Positions 40,365 to 50,387 of a stretch of 64,000 bases of DNA are shown here, piece after piece. How positions within the stretch are numbered: the first letter of the stretch is position 1; every line of letters starts with the position of its first letter. The notes under the pieces were generated by a model. The model searched no databases. It was not told the DNA's origin and saw only the letters and a program-made list of their open reading frames with translations. The position numbers and the translations under genes are program-made. Source of the stretch: Nonlabens xylanidelens (GTDB taxonomy: Bacteria > Bacteroidota > Bacteroidia > Flavobacteriales > Flavobacteriaceae); the NCBI RefSeq assembly GCF_002934445.1, contig NZ_PTJE01000004.1, positions 1-64,000 on the forward strand, written 5' to 3'.

Positions 40365-40655
40365 TTATAGATTACTATAAAGATCAATGGTTTCACCATC
40401 TTTAAGCTGTACAAATGCCTTCTTACGCGCACTTGTTTTACCAACTTGAATCCCTGATTTAGTATATTTAGTATTACGATCAATACGTGTATTCATTGTT
40501 CTAACCTTAAGAACAGTAACACCATACGTCGCTTCAACTTCTTTCTTTATCTGTACTTTATTAGCTTTTGAAGACACCTCAAAACCATAACGATTTAGAA
40601 GCTCACTATCTCTAGTTGCCTTCTCAGTAATAATCGGTTTAATTAAAATGCTCAT
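40365..40655 (-). CDS. rplW: 50S ribosomal protein L23
   Basis: A 96-residue protein at the tunnel exit, docking site for trigger factor and SRP. Seen: IKPIITEKATRDSELLNRYG, FEVSSKANKVQIKKEVEATY and a basic middle. It is three bases after rplD. Confidence 0.97.
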   Translation of the reverse strand: MSILIKPIITEKATRDSELLNRYGFEVSSKANKVQIKKEVEATYGVTVLKVRTMNTRIDRNTKYTKSGIQVGKTSARKKAFVQLKDGETIDLYSNL

Positions 40656-40658
40656 AGC

Positions 40659-41288
40659 TTATTTACTTAAATTTTCTTCAATTCCTTCTAACGAACCTTC
40701 CAAAAGAACAACATTAGTTGCGTTCAAAATTTTGTAAGTACTTAATTCTGAGTTAAGTACAACATCAGAACCCTTCAAATTTCGCGAAGACAAATATACA
40801 TTATTATTTGATTCCCCCAAGACAATTAGAGATTTTTTATTTTCAAGACCTAGACCTTCTAAAACCTTAACAAAATCCTTAGTACTTGGAGCATCTAAAT
40901 TGAAATTCTCAACAATTGAAAGTGTACCTTCAGACATCTTTTGACTTAGTGCACTTTTACGAGCTAATCTCTTCTGACCTTTATTCAATTTGAATGAATA
41001 ACTACGAGGTACAGGACCAAAAATACGACCACCACCTCTAAATACAGGAGACTTGATAGAACCAGCACGAGCTGTACCTGTTCCTTTTTGCTTTTTGATC
41101 TTACGAGTACTACCTGCAATCTCTGCACGTTGCTTAGCTTTGTGTGTCCCTTGACGTTGATTAGCAAGATATTGCTTTACATCAAGATAAATAGCGTGTT
41201 CACTAGGCTCAATACCGAATATCTCTTCAGATAATTCTACCTGACGTCCAGTTTCTTTTCCTTTTATATCTAATACTGCTACCTTCAT
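40659..41288 (-). CDS. rplD: 50S ribosomal protein L4
   Basis: A 209-residue protein whose loop reaches into the exit tunnel and which in E. coli represses the S10 operon. Seen: QRQGTHKAKQRAEIAGSTRK, KKQKGTGTARAGSIKSPVFR and GGGRIFGPVPRSYSFKLNKG. Its ATG overlaps the rplC stop by one base. A partial motif TTTCGCGAA near 40790 is not a palindrome copy. Confidence 0.98.
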   Translation of the reverse strand: MKVAVLDIKGKETGRQVELSEEIFGIEPSEHAIYLDVKQYLANQRQGTHKAKQRAEIAGSTRKIKKQKGTGTARAGSIKSPVFRGGGRIFGPVPRSYSFKLNKGQKRLARKSALSQKMSEGTLSIVENFNLDAPSTKDFVKVLEGLGLENKKSLIVLGESNNNVYLSSRNLKGSDVVLNSELSTYKILNATNVVLLEGSLEGIEENLSK

Positions 41289-41905
41289 TATTTCTGTACG
41301 ATTACATAAGAATTTTTATGACCAGGTACACAACCTTTAACCACAAGTAGGTTCTTGTCAGCAACAACCTTTAAAACTCTTAAATTTTGAACTTTTACTT
41401 TTTCATTCCCCATCTGTCCAGCCATGCGCATTCCTTTGAATACACGTGCAGGATAAGATGCAGCTCCAATAGATCCTGGAGCTCTCAAACGGTTATGTTG
41501 ACCATGTGTAGCTTGACCAACACCACCAAAACCGTGACGTTTAACAACACCTTGAAAACCTTTACCTTTAGAGGTTCCTGAAACATCTACAAATTCACCT
41601 TCAGTGAACATATCAACAGTAATTGAATCTCCTAATTTGTATTCCTCATCAAAACTTTTGAATTCGGCAACTTTTCTTTTGACAGCAGTTCCTGCTTTCT
41701 TAAAGTGCCCTTGAGCAGCCTTAGAAGCATTCTTGTCTGATTTGTCATCGAAACCTAATTGCAAAGCAGCATATCCATCTACCTCCTCAGTTCTGACTTG
41801 GGTAACCACGCAAGGACCTAATTCTATAACAGTACAAGGCATGTTTTTGCCGTTCTCATCATAAATACTAGTCATTCCGACTTTTTTTCCTATTAACCCA
41901 GACAT
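41288..41905 (-). CDS. rplC: 50S ribosomal protein L3
   Basis: A 205-residue protein near the peptidyl transferase centre. Seen: [20 protein letters not shown] at the N-terminus and [20 protein letters not shown], with the Gln methylated by PrmB in other bacteria. The gap of 94 bases before it, unusually long for this cluster, carries a terminator-like hairpin (41941-41971), so S10-operon expression may be adjusted between rpsJ and rplC. Confidence 0.98.
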   Translation of the reverse strand: MSGLIGKKVGMTSIYDENGKNMPCTVIELGPCVVTQVRTEEVDGYAALQLGFDDKSDKNASKAAQGHFKKAGTAVKRKVAEFKSFDEEYKLGDSITVDMFTEGEFVDVSGTSKGKGFQGVVKRHGFGGVGQATHGQHNRLRAPGSIGAASYPARVFKGMRMAGQMGNEKVKVQNLRVLKVVADKNLLVVKGCVPGHKNSYVIVQK

Positions 41906-41940
41906 ATTTATATTAATTAATAATTGTTATATATAATTTT

Positions 41941-41971
41941 AAAAACAGTTCCGCCTAATAATAGACGGAAC
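41941..41971 (-). promoter_or_regulatory. Terminator-like attenuator hairpin between rpsJ and rplC
   Basis: On the minus strand GTTCCGTCT (41971-41963) pairs with AGGCGGAAC (41956-41948), nine pairs with one G-U, loop of six. TGTTTTT follows directly. It lies inside an operon where all other genes need read-through, so a regulated or partial terminator is the likely meaning. Confidence 0.6.
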
Positions 41972-41999
41972 CAAATTTTGATTTAATAAATTAAAGTAA

Positions 42000-42305
42000 T
42001 TACACTTTAATTTCAACTTCAACACCACTAGGAAGTTCAAGCTTCATAAGAGCATCAATGGTCTTAGAAGAAGAACTATATATATCTAATAGTCTCTTAT
42101 ATGAACTAAGTTGAAATTGCTCACGTGACTTTTTATTTACGTGAGGAGATCTTAATACAGTAAAAATCTTCTTGTGTGTAGGAAGTGGAATAGGTCCAGT
42201 TACAACAGCACCAGTACTTTTTACAGTTTTAACGATTTTTTCAGCAGATTTATCTACCAGATTATAATCGTATGATTTGAGTTTAATTCTGATTTTTTGA
42301 CTCAT
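42000..42305 (-). CDS. rpsJ: 30S ribosomal protein S10
   Basis: A 101-residue protein, also NusE in transcription antitermination. Seen: [40 protein letters not shown] and NKKSREQF. It is 11 bases after fusA with no tuf gene in between, an arrangement usual in Bacteroidota, so the str and S10 sets are one unit. Confidence 0.98.
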   Translation of the reverse strand: MSQKIRIKLKSYDYNLVDKSAEKIVKTVKSTGAVVTGPIPLPTHKKIFTVLRSPHVNKKSREQFQLSSYKRLLDIYSSSSKTIDALMKLELPSGVEVEIKV

Positions 42306-42316
42306 CGTTTGAAATA

Positions 42317-44455
42317 TTAATTGTTACCTTTTGTTGCTGCTATTACCTCTTCACTAATATTAGAAGGTGTCTCAGCATAATGAGAGAATTCCATTGTAGA
42401 CGTTGCACGACCTGAAGAAAGAGTACGTAACGTTGTTACATAACCAAACATTTCAGAAAGAGGAACATCAGCTTTTACAACCTTTGCACCATTACGGTCA
42501 CCCATGTCATTTACTTGACCACGACGACGGTTAAGGTCACCGACTATATCACCCATATTTTCTTCAGGAGTAATAACTTCAAGTTTCATCATAGGTTCTA
42601 ATATAACAGCACCTGCAGACTTTGCAGAAGCCTTATAACCCATTCTAGCTGCTAATTCAAAAGAAAGAGCATCAGAATCTACAGGGTGAAAAGAACCATC
42701 TGTAAGAGTAACTTTCATACTATCCATTTCGAATCCGGCAAGAGGACCAGCCTTCATAGCTTCACGGAAACCTTTTTCAATTGCAGGAATAAATTCCTTA
42801 GGAACATTACCACCTTTAATTTTATTAACAAACTGAAGACCTTCTTCTACCTTACCTTCTTCATTTTCTTCAGCAGGTTCAATAGTAAAGACAATATCTC
42901 CAAATTTACCACGACCACCAGATTGCTTCTTATAAGTTTCTCTGTGATCAGCAGATCTTGTAATAGCTTCTTTATACTCCACTTGAGGAGCACCTTGATT
43001 AAGCTCTACTTTAAATTCACGACGCATACGGTCAACGATAATATCAAGGTGAAGCTCACCCATACCAGATATAATAGTTTGACCAGAAGCCTCATCAGTT
43101 CTTACCTGGAAAGTAGGATCTTCTTCAGCTAATTTTGCCAAAGCCATACCCATTTTATCCACATCAGCCTTAGTTTTAGGCTCTACAGCAATACCGATTA
43201 CTGGATCTGGGAAGTCCATAGACTCAAGAACAATAGGATGCTTTTCATCAGACATAGTATCACCAGTCTTGATATCTTTAAACCCTACTGCTGCACCAAT
43301 ATCACCAGCTTCTATGTATTCAATAGCATTCTGTTTATTAGAATGCATTTGATAAATACGTGAAATACGTTCTTTTTTACCTGAACGATTATTTAATATA
43401 TAAGAACCAGCATCCAAACGACCTGAATAAGCACGGAAAAATGCAAGACGACCTACAAAAGGATCCGTTGCAATTTTAAATGCAAGAGCAGCAAAAGGCT
43501 CCTTAACACTTGGCTTACGTAATTCTTGTTCTTCTGTATCCGGATTTGTACCAACAATACCTTCCTTATCCGTAGGAGAAGGCAAGTAACGACAAACTGC
43601 ATCTAATAAAAATTGAACACCTTTATTTTTAAACGCAGAACCACAAATCATAGGAATGATAGACATATCCATAACAGCAGCACGAAGAGCAGCATGCACT
43701 TCATCCTCTGAAATAGAATCCTCATCTTCCATAAATTTCTCAAGAAGGTTCTCATCATAAGCAGCAACCTCTTCAATTAGCAACCCACGATATTTTCTCG
43801 CCTCCTCTTTCATGTCCTCAGGAATGTCAACTACATCAAAAGTAGAACCCTGTGTAGCATCATGCCATACGATAGCACGATTCTTTACAAGATCAACAAC
43901 ACCTTTGAACTCATCTTCGTCACCAATGTTCAATACAATTGGCACCGCATTAGACTTCAACATATCTTTAACTTGCTGACAAACAGCTAAGAAATTAGAT
44001 CCCTGACGATCCATTTTATTTACAAAACCAATACGTGGCACTTTGTAATTATCTGCTAATCTCCAGTTAGTTTCTGATTGTGGCTCAACACCATCTACAG
44101 CACTAAACAAGAAAACCAAACCATCTAATACACGTAACGATCTATTTACCTCTACAGTAAAATCAACGTGACCAGGTGTGTCAATAATATTAAAGTGATA
44201 ATCCTTCGTATCAGGAGTAGTTTGAGCATTTTCTAATGGAAACTTCCATGTACAAGTAGTAGCAGCAGACGTAATAGTAATACCACGCTCTTGCTCTTGC
44301 TCCATCCAGTCCATAGTAGCAGCACCATCATGAACCTCACCTATCTTATGAGAAACTCCTGTATAATAAAGGATACGCTCAGTAGTAGTTGTTTTACCTG
44401 CATCAATATGAGCAGCAATACCTATGTTTCTAGTAAATTTTAAATCTCTTGACAT
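42317..44455 (-). CDS. fusA: Elongation factor G
   Basis: A 712-residue GTPase that drives ribosomal translocation. G1 is [19 protein letters not shown], switch [16 protein letters not shown]3 DTPGHVDFT, and G4 NKMDR. Domains II-V follow ([50 protein letters not shown]). Length is typical. It is three bases after rpsG. The 148-residue open frame on its other strand is a shadow. Confidence 0.98.
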   Translation of the reverse strand: MSRDLKFTRNIGIAAHIDAGKTTTTERILYYTGVSHKIGEVHDGAATMDWMEQEQERGITITSAATTCTWKFPLENAQTTPDTKDYHFNIIDTPGHVDFTVEVNRSLRVLDGLVFLFSAVDGVEPQSETNWRLADNYKVPRIGFVNKMDRQGSNFLAVCQQVKDMLKSNAVPIVLNIGDEDEFKGVVDLVKNRAIVWHDATQGSTFDVVDIPEDMKEEARKYRGLLIEEVAAYDENLLEKFMEDEDSISEDEVHAALRAAVMDMSIIPMICGSAFKNKGVQFLLDAVCRYLPSPTDKEGIVGTNPDTEEQELRKPSVKEPFAALAFKIATDPFVGRLAFFRAYSGRLDAGSYILNNRSGKKERISRIYQMHSNKQNAIEYIEAGDIGAAVGFKDIKTGDTMSDEKHPIVLESMDFPDPVIGIAVEPKTKADVDKMGMALAKLAEEDPTFQVRTDEASGQTIISGMGELHLDIIVDRMRREFKVELNQGAPQVEYKEAITRSADHRETYKKQSGGRGKFGDIVFTIEPAEENEEGKVEEGLQFVNKIKGGNVPKEFIPAIEKGFREAMKAGPLAGFEMDSMKVTLTDGSFHPVDSDALSFELAARMGYKASAKSAGAVILEPMMKLEVITPEENMGDIVGDLNRRRGQVNDMGDRNGAKVVKADVPLSEMFGYVTTLRTLSSGRATSTMEFSHYAETPSNISEEVIAATKGNN

Positions 44456-44458
44456 TTC

Positions 44459-44935
44459 TTAGAATCTAAAGTGTGAGAATGCTTTATTTGCTTCAGCCAT
44501 CTTATGAGTGTCTACCTTTTTCTTAACAGCAGCACCTTCTTCCTTAGCCGCAGCAAGGATTTCAGAAGCTAATCTTACAGAAAAAGATTTTTCGTTACGC
44601 TTACGAGAGTAACTAATCAACCACTTCATTGCTGTAGATATCTTTCTATCTGGTCTGATTTGCATTGGAATTTGAAACGTAGCACCACCTACACGGCGTG
44701 AACGCACTTCAACGTGCGGCATAACGTTAGATAACGCATCTTTCCACACTTCCAAAGAAGTTTTCTCTTCATCTTGATTTTTTTCTTCTACAATATCCAT
44801 TGCATCATAGAAAAGTTTGAAAGCTGTAGACTTTTTTCCGTGTAACATCATCATGTTAACGAAACGTGTCACTAGCTGGTCGTTAAAACGTGGATCCGGA
44901 AGGATAGGACGTTTCTTGGCCTGTCTTTTTCTCAT
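44459..44935 (-). CDS. rpsG: 30S ribosomal protein S7
   Basis: A 158-residue protein that organises the 3' major domain of 16S rRNA and is the repressor of the str operon in E. coli. Seen: [40 protein letters not shown], and [19 protein letters not shown]. The 67-base gap to rpsL contains a small hairpin (44957-44985) and would be the equivalent of the E. coli S7 target, but no sequence match is claimed. Confidence 0.98.
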   Translation of the reverse strand: MRKRQAKKRPILPDPRFNDQLVTRFVNMMMLHGKKSTAFKLFYDAMDIVEEKNQDEEKTSLEVWKDALSNVMPHVEVRSRRVGGATFQIPMQIRPDRKISTAMKWLISYSRKRNEKSFSVRLASEILAAAKEEGAAVKKKVDTHKMAEANKAFSHFRF

Positions 44936-44956
44936 TTCTTCTTGTTGAAATTGTTA

Positions 44957-44985
44957 ATTAAAAAACCCTAACAGAGTATTGTTAG
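44957..44985 (-). promoter_or_regulatory. Weak hairpin with T-run between rpsL and rpsG
   Basis: CTAACA (44985-44980) pairs with TGTTAG (44973-44968) on the minus strand around a six-base loop; GGTTTTTTAA follows. A weak attenuator is possible. Confidence 0.4.
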
Positions 44986-45002
44986 AATCTTTAAAAATTG
45001 GT

Positions 45003-45377
45003 TTACTTCTTTGGGCGTTTTGCTCCATACTTAGACCTACGTTGTGTGCGGTCTGCAACACCAGCGGTGTCCAGTGCCCCACGCACGATATGATATCTAA
45101 CTCCTGGCAAATCTTTTACCCTTCCACCTCTAACCAATACTATCGAGTGCTCTTGTAGATTGTGTCCTTCTCCTGGGATGTAAGCATTTACTTCCTTACC
45201 GTTAGTAAGTCTAACCCTTGCAACCTTTCTCATTGCTGAGTTAGGCTTCTTAGGTGTAGTTGTGTAAACACGTGTACATACTCCACGACGTTGAGGACAA
45301 GAATCTAAAGCAGCCGATTTACTCTTCTTGGTTATTTTGGCTCTTCCTTTACGTACTAATTGTGAAATCGTTGGCAT
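45003..45377 (-). CDS. rpsL: 30S ribosomal protein S12
   Basis: A 124-residue decoding-centre protein and first gene of the superoperon. Seen: [40 protein letters not shown] and [20 protein letters not shown]. The two lysines (PKKPNSA and GRVKDLPG) whose change gives streptomycin resistance are wild type. A well-formed promoter lies upstream (45421-45451). Confidence 0.98.
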   Translation of the reverse strand: MPTISQLVRKGRAKITKKSKSAALDSCPQRRGVCTRVYTTTPKKPNSAMRKVARVRLTNGKEVNAYIPGEGHNLQEHSIVLVRGGRVKDLPGVRYHIVRGALDTAGVADRTQRRSKYGAKRPKK

Positions 45378-45420
45378 ATTGTTTTACGCTAATAAATTAA
45401 TTCCCTTTTTTAAGAGTCGG

Positions 45421-45451
45421 CAAAGGTATGAATAAAAAAGAGTTATTCAAA
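45421..45451 (-). promoter_or_regulatory. Promoter of the ribosomal superoperon
   Basis: On the minus strand TTTG (45451-45448) and TACCTTTG (45428-45421) are separated by 19 bases, the exact form of the Bacteroidota TTTG-n19-TAnnTTTG primary-sigma promoter. The rpsL ATG is 43 bases further on. Confidence 0.88.
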
Positions 45452-45544
45452 CCTCAGTTTCAAATATTTAGAATATCTTTTCAAAATACACAAGAAACAA
45501 GAAAAAATTACCGTTTACAAAATAATGAAAAACAATAGATATTA

Positions 45545-47203
45545 ATGAAAATCAGATCCTGCATAGTCCTTATTATATATATACTAACTACCCATTCTTT
45601 ATTATCACAGAATAAAGAAGTCTTACTGCAGTACAAAAGCAACACTGCAAAAAAAGCAGACTCTACAAGAATTATACAATTAAACCATTCAACCACTCCT
45701 CATAAAATAACCGACAGTTTAAAATCACAATTAAAAAATCAAGGATATTTAAATCTATTAATTTCTGAACCTAAAAGAATCACAAATAATATTACCAAGT
45801 TAACTATTAACTTAAACCGAAAATACACCCACATTAAATACTTTTTCAATATTAAAAATAAACAAGATAGTTTGATTATGCATTCGCTTTCGCGAAAGCA
45901 AGAAAACATAATAACAATTAAAGATCAAAAAAAAATCATTGATGATTACAATGAGCAATTAAAAGAAATGGGATACCCCTTTAACGAAATAAAATTATCC
46001 AATATAAAACTAAAAGATAGCGATACTATAACAGCAAATTTAAATTTCAAGATAATTGAAAAACGTTATATCGACAACATCATTTTGAAAGGCTACACTA
46101 ACTTTCCAAAAACAACTATATCTTCATTTAACAACAAAACAAGAAACTATAATGAAAAAACAATTAAAGAAATAGATGAAATTATAAAAAACATACCTTT
46201 TGCAAAACAAACTAAAAAAACCGAAGTCCTATTTAAAAAAGACTCCACTAATATTTATGTTTATTTAGAAAAAATCAACACCAATACTGCAGAAGGCTTA
46301 TTAGGCTTTAACAACACCACAGATGGAAAACTAGAACTGAATGGATATATAGATTTAAAATTACAGAATAATTTAAATAGAGCTGAAACTTTCATTTTAC
46401 AATATCGAAATGATAATGGAGATCAAACCAATTTACAAACTAGTATAAATCTACCGTATGTATGGAAGACTCCAATAGGCATAGGTACAGAATTAAATAT
46501 TCAGCGTAGAGACAGCACATACCAAAGCACATCATTCAGCACTGGGTTATTTTATAAACCAAATTGGAAAACTAGCTTAGGAATCAACTACAAATCAAAA
46601 ACATCCAATGCTACAGCAACCGATACAAATCTAGAAAACTACACCAAAAACGGAATTGAACTAACATCTAACTATCAAAAAAACACGACTGATCCTTTAA
46701 TGCCAGAAAACCTCTATTTAAAAGCGAATTTCGGATTAATAAAAAGGACTGGAATAGAAATAAATGAAAAACAATTAAGTTTTAACGCAACCTTTTTAAA
46801 GTTATGGCATCTATCTCATAGAAGTGTATTTTTAAGCAATATCACTAGCTATTATTTGAAATCGAAAAACATACAATTTAATGAGCTTTATCAGTTCGGA
46901 GGATTGGGAAGCATTAGAGGTTTTAACCAAAATAGCATTGACAGCTCTTTCTATACGACGCTCGCTACAGAGTATAGATACCGTTTAAACGATCAAATTT
47001 ACCTTCACACCATTCTAGATATAGGTGTATTTGAGAATTTTAACAGTAAAAACCTTGATAAGCTTTACGGTTTTGGAGGCGGAATTGCAATTTTAACACA
47101 AGCTGGAATATTAAATTTAAGTATCGCAAACGGCCGATTTGAAGATGCTAAAGTGGACTTATCCAGCACAATAGCTCATATAAGCTTAAAAATAAACTTC
47201 TGA
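45545..47203 (+). CDS. Omp85/TamA-like outer-membrane protein
   Basis: A 552-residue protein with a signal peptide (MKIRSCIVLIIYILTTHSLLS). Residues about 25-230 are periplasmic, probably POTRA-like (a repeated pattern ending YIDNIILKGYTNFPKTTISS). From about 235 a 16-stranded-type barrel follows, with the Omp85 signature GGLGSIRGFNQNSI and the C-terminal FGGGIAILTQAGILNLSIAN ending in INF. The family inserts or exports proteins at the outer membrane. It is divergent from rpsL and upstream of the SusCD operon, but has its own unit. SLSRKQ at 115-120 is encoded by a palindrome copy. TamA-like is more likely than BamA given the short POTRA region. Confidence 0.88.
   Translation: MKIRSCIVLIIYILTTHSLLSQNKEVLLQYKSNTAKKADSTRIIQLNHSTTPHKITDSLKSQLKNQGYLNLLISEPKRITNNITKLTINLNRKYTHIKYFFNIKNKQDSLIMHSLSRKQENIITIKDQKKIIDDYNEQLKEMGYPFNEIKLSNIKLKDSDTITANLNFKIIEKRYIDNIILKGYTNFPKTTISSFNNKTRNYNEKTIKEIDEIIKNIPFAKQTKKTEVLFKKDSTNIYVYLEKINTNTAEGLLGFNNTTDGKLELNGYIDLKLQNNLNRAETFILQYRNDNGDQTNLQTSINLPYVWKTPIGIGTELNIQRRDSTYQSTSFSTGLFYKPNWKTSLGINYKSKTSNATATDTNLENYTKNGIELTSNYQKNTTDPLMPENLYLKANFGLIKRTGIEINEKQLSFNATFLKLWHLSHRSVFLSNITSYYLKSKNIQFNELYQFGGLGSIRGFNQNSIDSSFYTTLATEYRYRLNDQIYLHTILDIGVFENFNSKNLDKLYGFGGGIAILTQAGILNLSIANGRFEDAKVDLSSTIAHISLKINF
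45885..45899. repeat. Dispersed palindrome copy (in Omp85-like gene)
   Basis: CGCTTTCGCGAAAGC, last base differs from the 16-bp form; read as SLSRKQ. Confidence 0.88.
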
Positions 47204-47261
47204 TATGTTAGCTTAATGTTAATGAGATCTTAAGAAATAGTATAAATAGAACACAGAAAAG

Positions 47262-47292
47262 TTGTTTTATTAACTTCTTTTTTTGATTTTTG
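47262..47292 (+). promoter_or_regulatory. Putative promoter of the SusCD operon
   Basis: TTG (47262-47264), 20-base spacer, GATTTTTG (47285-47292), close to TAnnTTTG. The ATG is 28 bases further on. Confidence 0.45.
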
Positions 47293-47320
47293 GAGCTGGC
47301 TAATTCAAATAAATCTAAAC

Positions 47321-50300
47321 ATGAAAACAAAATTAAATGGAATTTTGACGCTTTTACTAGCGTTAGTTGTGCAAGTAGCGTTTGCACAGCAAACTGTTAC
47401 CGGTAAGGTAACTGATGCCGATGGCGGTCTATTAGGAGCAGTTGTATCAGTAAAAGGAGGTAGCGCTAACGCAACTACCGACTTTGATGGAAACTACACG
47501 ATCCTAGCTGGACCAGAAGATACATTAGTTTTTACCTACTCAGGTTATGAAACCGTATCTATCCTTGTCGGTAATCAAACAGTTATTAATACAACATTGC
47601 AAGCAAGTCTTGACACTGTAGTATTAATTGGTTATCGTAATTCAACGAAACCAAGAAGTAACATTGCATCAACAACCGTAGATAGCAAGGATATCGTAGA
47701 TAGACCAAATGCATCTGTAATACAGAGACTACAAGGTCAGGTTGCAGGATTAACAGTGCAAACTAACTCTGGTCAACCAGGAGCAAATTCTCTTATTCAA
47801 TTAAGAGGTATTAGTTCTATTAATGGTAACACAGAACCTCTAATTCTAGTAGATGGAGTACCAGTAGATGAAGATGCTTTTGCTACTTTTAACCCCAATG
47901 ACGTTGAAAACATGACTATATTAAAAGATGCAGCAGCAACTGCTATATATGGTAACAGAGGAGCAAATGGAGTTATTCTAATAACTACTAAAAGAGGTGA
48001 ATATGACAGCCCACTTTCAATAAGTTATTCTGGAACAACATCATTTACAGAATTCATTGACACGGACTATAATTTATATAGCTCTAGAGGTTTATTAGCA
48101 CTTGAAAATAGAAGAGGAGCTGGATTTGGTAACACGTTAACTGAAGCTGAAATTGCAGCTTATGACATTCAAACGGATTGGAACGATGTGTTTTTCAGAA
48201 CAGGTGTTAACCAATCACATAACCTATCATTATCTTCAGGAGGTAAAAACTCTAGACAGTTTACATCTATAAACTATACGAAGCAAGAAGGAACTCTTTT
48301 AGCAACTGACTTACAAAGATTTAATGTAAGGACTAATGTTTCAGGTAAATCTGACAATGAGAGATTTACTTATAATACTACTGCCTCTTTAGGATATTCT
48401 CAAAGTAATTCTCAAACTGAAACTGGAAACAACAGAAATACATTATTTTTCTTCAGCTCTATTCTAGGTGCTAACAGAGGACTGCCATATGTAGATATCA
48501 ACGAGTATACTCCTGATTTCTTAACTGGAATTAATGCATTTACCGCAAGAAACGCTCCTTTTGTTACATTTGACAATATACAATTCAATAGTAACAGAGA
48601 TGATGAGTTAAAGCTAATTGTAGGTGGAGATTTCGCTTATAAGTTAAACGATGATTTCACACTCGCATATAATATTGGTGCTGATTACGGTCAAACTACA
48701 GGGTTAAGAGTGATTGATCCAAATTCTGCTTTAGCAAGAGTTAGAGCTTCTTTCATTAGCCCAACTGCTGTGGAAGGTGCACAAACAGAAAGTTTTTTAC
48801 GTGATTTTAGATTCAACTCTAACTTAAGCTTAAGATTCAAAAGATCTTATGGTGACAAGGACCAACATACAGTTATAGCAAATGGTTATGTAGAATATGT
48901 AAAAGGACATTACAAAGATTTCTTGTATCAACAAACTGGTCTTAACCCAAGAACATTTAGCCCAGGTAACAATGGTGGAGCTTTTATAGGCGATACTGCA
49001 GCCGATGATAACAATGTACCATTTGTAACTTCAAATAAAGCAAGTACTGGATTATTCTCTTACTTTGGGGAATTTGATTATGATTATGATGACAAGTATG
49101 GTTTCCAAGCTACAATAAGAAGAGATGCTTCTTCAAGATTTACAGCTGATAATGCTTGGGGTACTTTCTACTCTGTTGCTGGTAGATGGAACTTACACAA
49201 AGAAGATTTCTTAGCTGAAGTAGACTGGTTAAATACTTTAAAACTTAGAGCATCTTATGGTACAACTGGTAATGACCGTATCAATGAAGCAGATGGATTG
49301 GGTGGTTACTATGGAGCATTAAACAGTACTCGTACTTTATTTGCTACAGGTCAAAGCTACAATGACCAACAAACCTTCGTAAGAAATCAAATAGGAAATG
49401 AGGATTTAAGATGGGAAACTATTAAGACAGTTAACATCGGTATCGATTTCGAAATGTTTGACAACAGATTACGTGGAGCAATCGATGCATACCAAAGAAA
49501 AACAGAAGATTTATTCTTTGCTAGATCTACTTCTCTAATAAGCGGAATATCACAACTAGATGCAAACCTTGGAGATATTTCTAACACAGGTATTGAACTT
49601 ACTGCTTCTTATGATTTATTAAGAGCAAACAATAAGGATGAAGTAAATCTAAGAGTATATGGAAACATTGCATACAACCGAAATGAAGCTGATTTTATAG
49701 ACTTACCTGATGGCTTACAAGATAACAGTGCGTCTGGAACAGTTATCCAAGAAGGGCAAAGACTTAATGAATATTTCGTTGTTCCTTACGTAGGTGTAAA
49801 CCCAGCTAACGGTAATCTTTTGTACGAAGATATTAATGGTAACTTAACTGAATCTCCTACTCTTGATGATAGAAGACTTACTGGTACTAGTTCAGTCCCT
49901 GACTTTTTCGGAGGTTTTGGTTTCAATGCATCTTACAAAAACTTCTTCATTGAGACACAATTTAGTTATATGACAGGCTTACAAAGATTTGATAATAACT
50001 TATTCAACTATCTAAATCCAGCAGAAATAGGTCAATTACAATTATCAAGTGATTTAGACAGAGCATGGACTCCTGATAATCGTGTAACTGATATACCATC
50101 ACTAGACGCAGATAATATAAGTCCTGGTGTTGCAACAGATAGATTCTTAATAGATTCTGACTTCTTAAGATTACGTTTCTTACAAGTAGGTTACAACTTT
50201 GACCAAGAAATTTTAGACAGAACGTTCTTAAAATCAGCTAGAATTTATGCTAGTGGAGAGAATCTTGCAACGTGGACTGGATGGTTAGGTAGTGACCCAG

Positions 50301-50377
50301 AAAGTCAAAGAACAGTTGAGGAGAACAGATTCCCAACACCAAGAATTATTTCAGTTGGACTTGATTTAAAATTTTAA
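47321..50377 (+). CDS. SusC/RagA-family TonB-dependent receptor
   Basis: A 1018-residue outer-membrane importer. Signal peptide MKTKLNGILTLLLALVVQVA with cleavage near FAQQ. A carboxypeptidase-like regulatory domain (about 24-100, VTGKVTDADGGLLGAVVSVK), then the plug (RLQGQVAGLTVQTNSGQPGA, LRGISSINGNTEPLILVDGV, AAATAIYGNRGANGVILITT), then a 22-strand barrel ending GLDLKF. SusC partners with the SusD lipoprotein that follows 10 bases later. No glycan-active enzyme or sensor is nearby, so the ligand (glycan, peptide or other) is unknown. Confidence 0.95.
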   Translation: MKTKLNGILTLLLALVVQVAFAQQTVTGKVTDADGGLLGAVVSVKGGSANATTDFDGNYTILAGPEDTLVFTYSGYETVSILVGNQTVINTTLQASLDTVVLIGYRNSTKPRSNIASTTVDSKDIVDRPNASVIQRLQGQVAGLTVQTNSGQPGANSLIQLRGISSINGNTEPLILVDGVPVDEDAFATFNPNDVENMTILKDAAATAIYGNRGANGVILITTKRGEYDSPLSISYSGTTSFTEFIDTDYNLYSSRGLLALENRRGAGFGNTLTEAEIAAYDIQTDWNDVFFRTGVNQSHNLSLSSGGKNSRQFTSINYTKQEGTLLATDLQRFNVRTNVSGKSDNERFTYNTTASLGYSQSNSQTETGNNRNTLFFFSSILGANRGLPYVDINEYTPDFLTGINAFTARNAPFVTFDNIQFNSNRDDELKLIVGGDFAYKLNDDFTLAYNIGADYGQTTGLRVIDPNSALARVRASFISPTAVEGAQTESFLRDFRFNSNLSLRFKRSYGDKDQHTVIANGYVEYVKGHYKDFLYQQTGLNPRTFSPGNNGGAFIGDTAADDNNVPFVTSNKASTGLFSYFGEFDYDYDDKYGFQATIRRDASSRFTADNAWGTFYSVAGRWNLHKEDFLAEVDWLNTLKLRASYGTTGNDRINEADGLGGYYGALNSTRTLFATGQSYNDQQTFVRNQIGNEDLRWETIKTVNIGIDFEMFDNRLRGAIDAYQRKTEDLFFARSTSLISGISQLDANLGDISNTGIELTASYDLLRANNKDEVNLRVYGNIAYNRNEADFIDLPDGLQDNSASGTVIQEGQRLNEYFVVPYVGVNPANGNLLYEDINGNLTESPTLDDRRLTGTSSVPDFFGGFGFNASYKNFFIETQFSYMTGLQRFDNNLFNYLNPAEIGQLQLSSDLDRAWTPDNRVTDIPSLDADNISPGVATDRFLIDSDFLRLRFLQVGYNFDQEILDRTFLKSARIYASGENLATWTGWLGSDPESQRTVEENRFPTPRIISVGLDLKF

Positions 50378-50387
50378 AAAAAAAGCG

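Noticed and set aside
40785-40800. TTTCGCGAA in rplD as a palindrome copy
   Set aside because: Only nine bases match and the flanks are not complementary.
42686-43132. 148-codon plus-strand frame opposite fusA
   Set aside because: It is entirely inside the EF-G gene; its composition (Phe, Ser, Thr, Asn rich) is that of a reverse-complement shadow.
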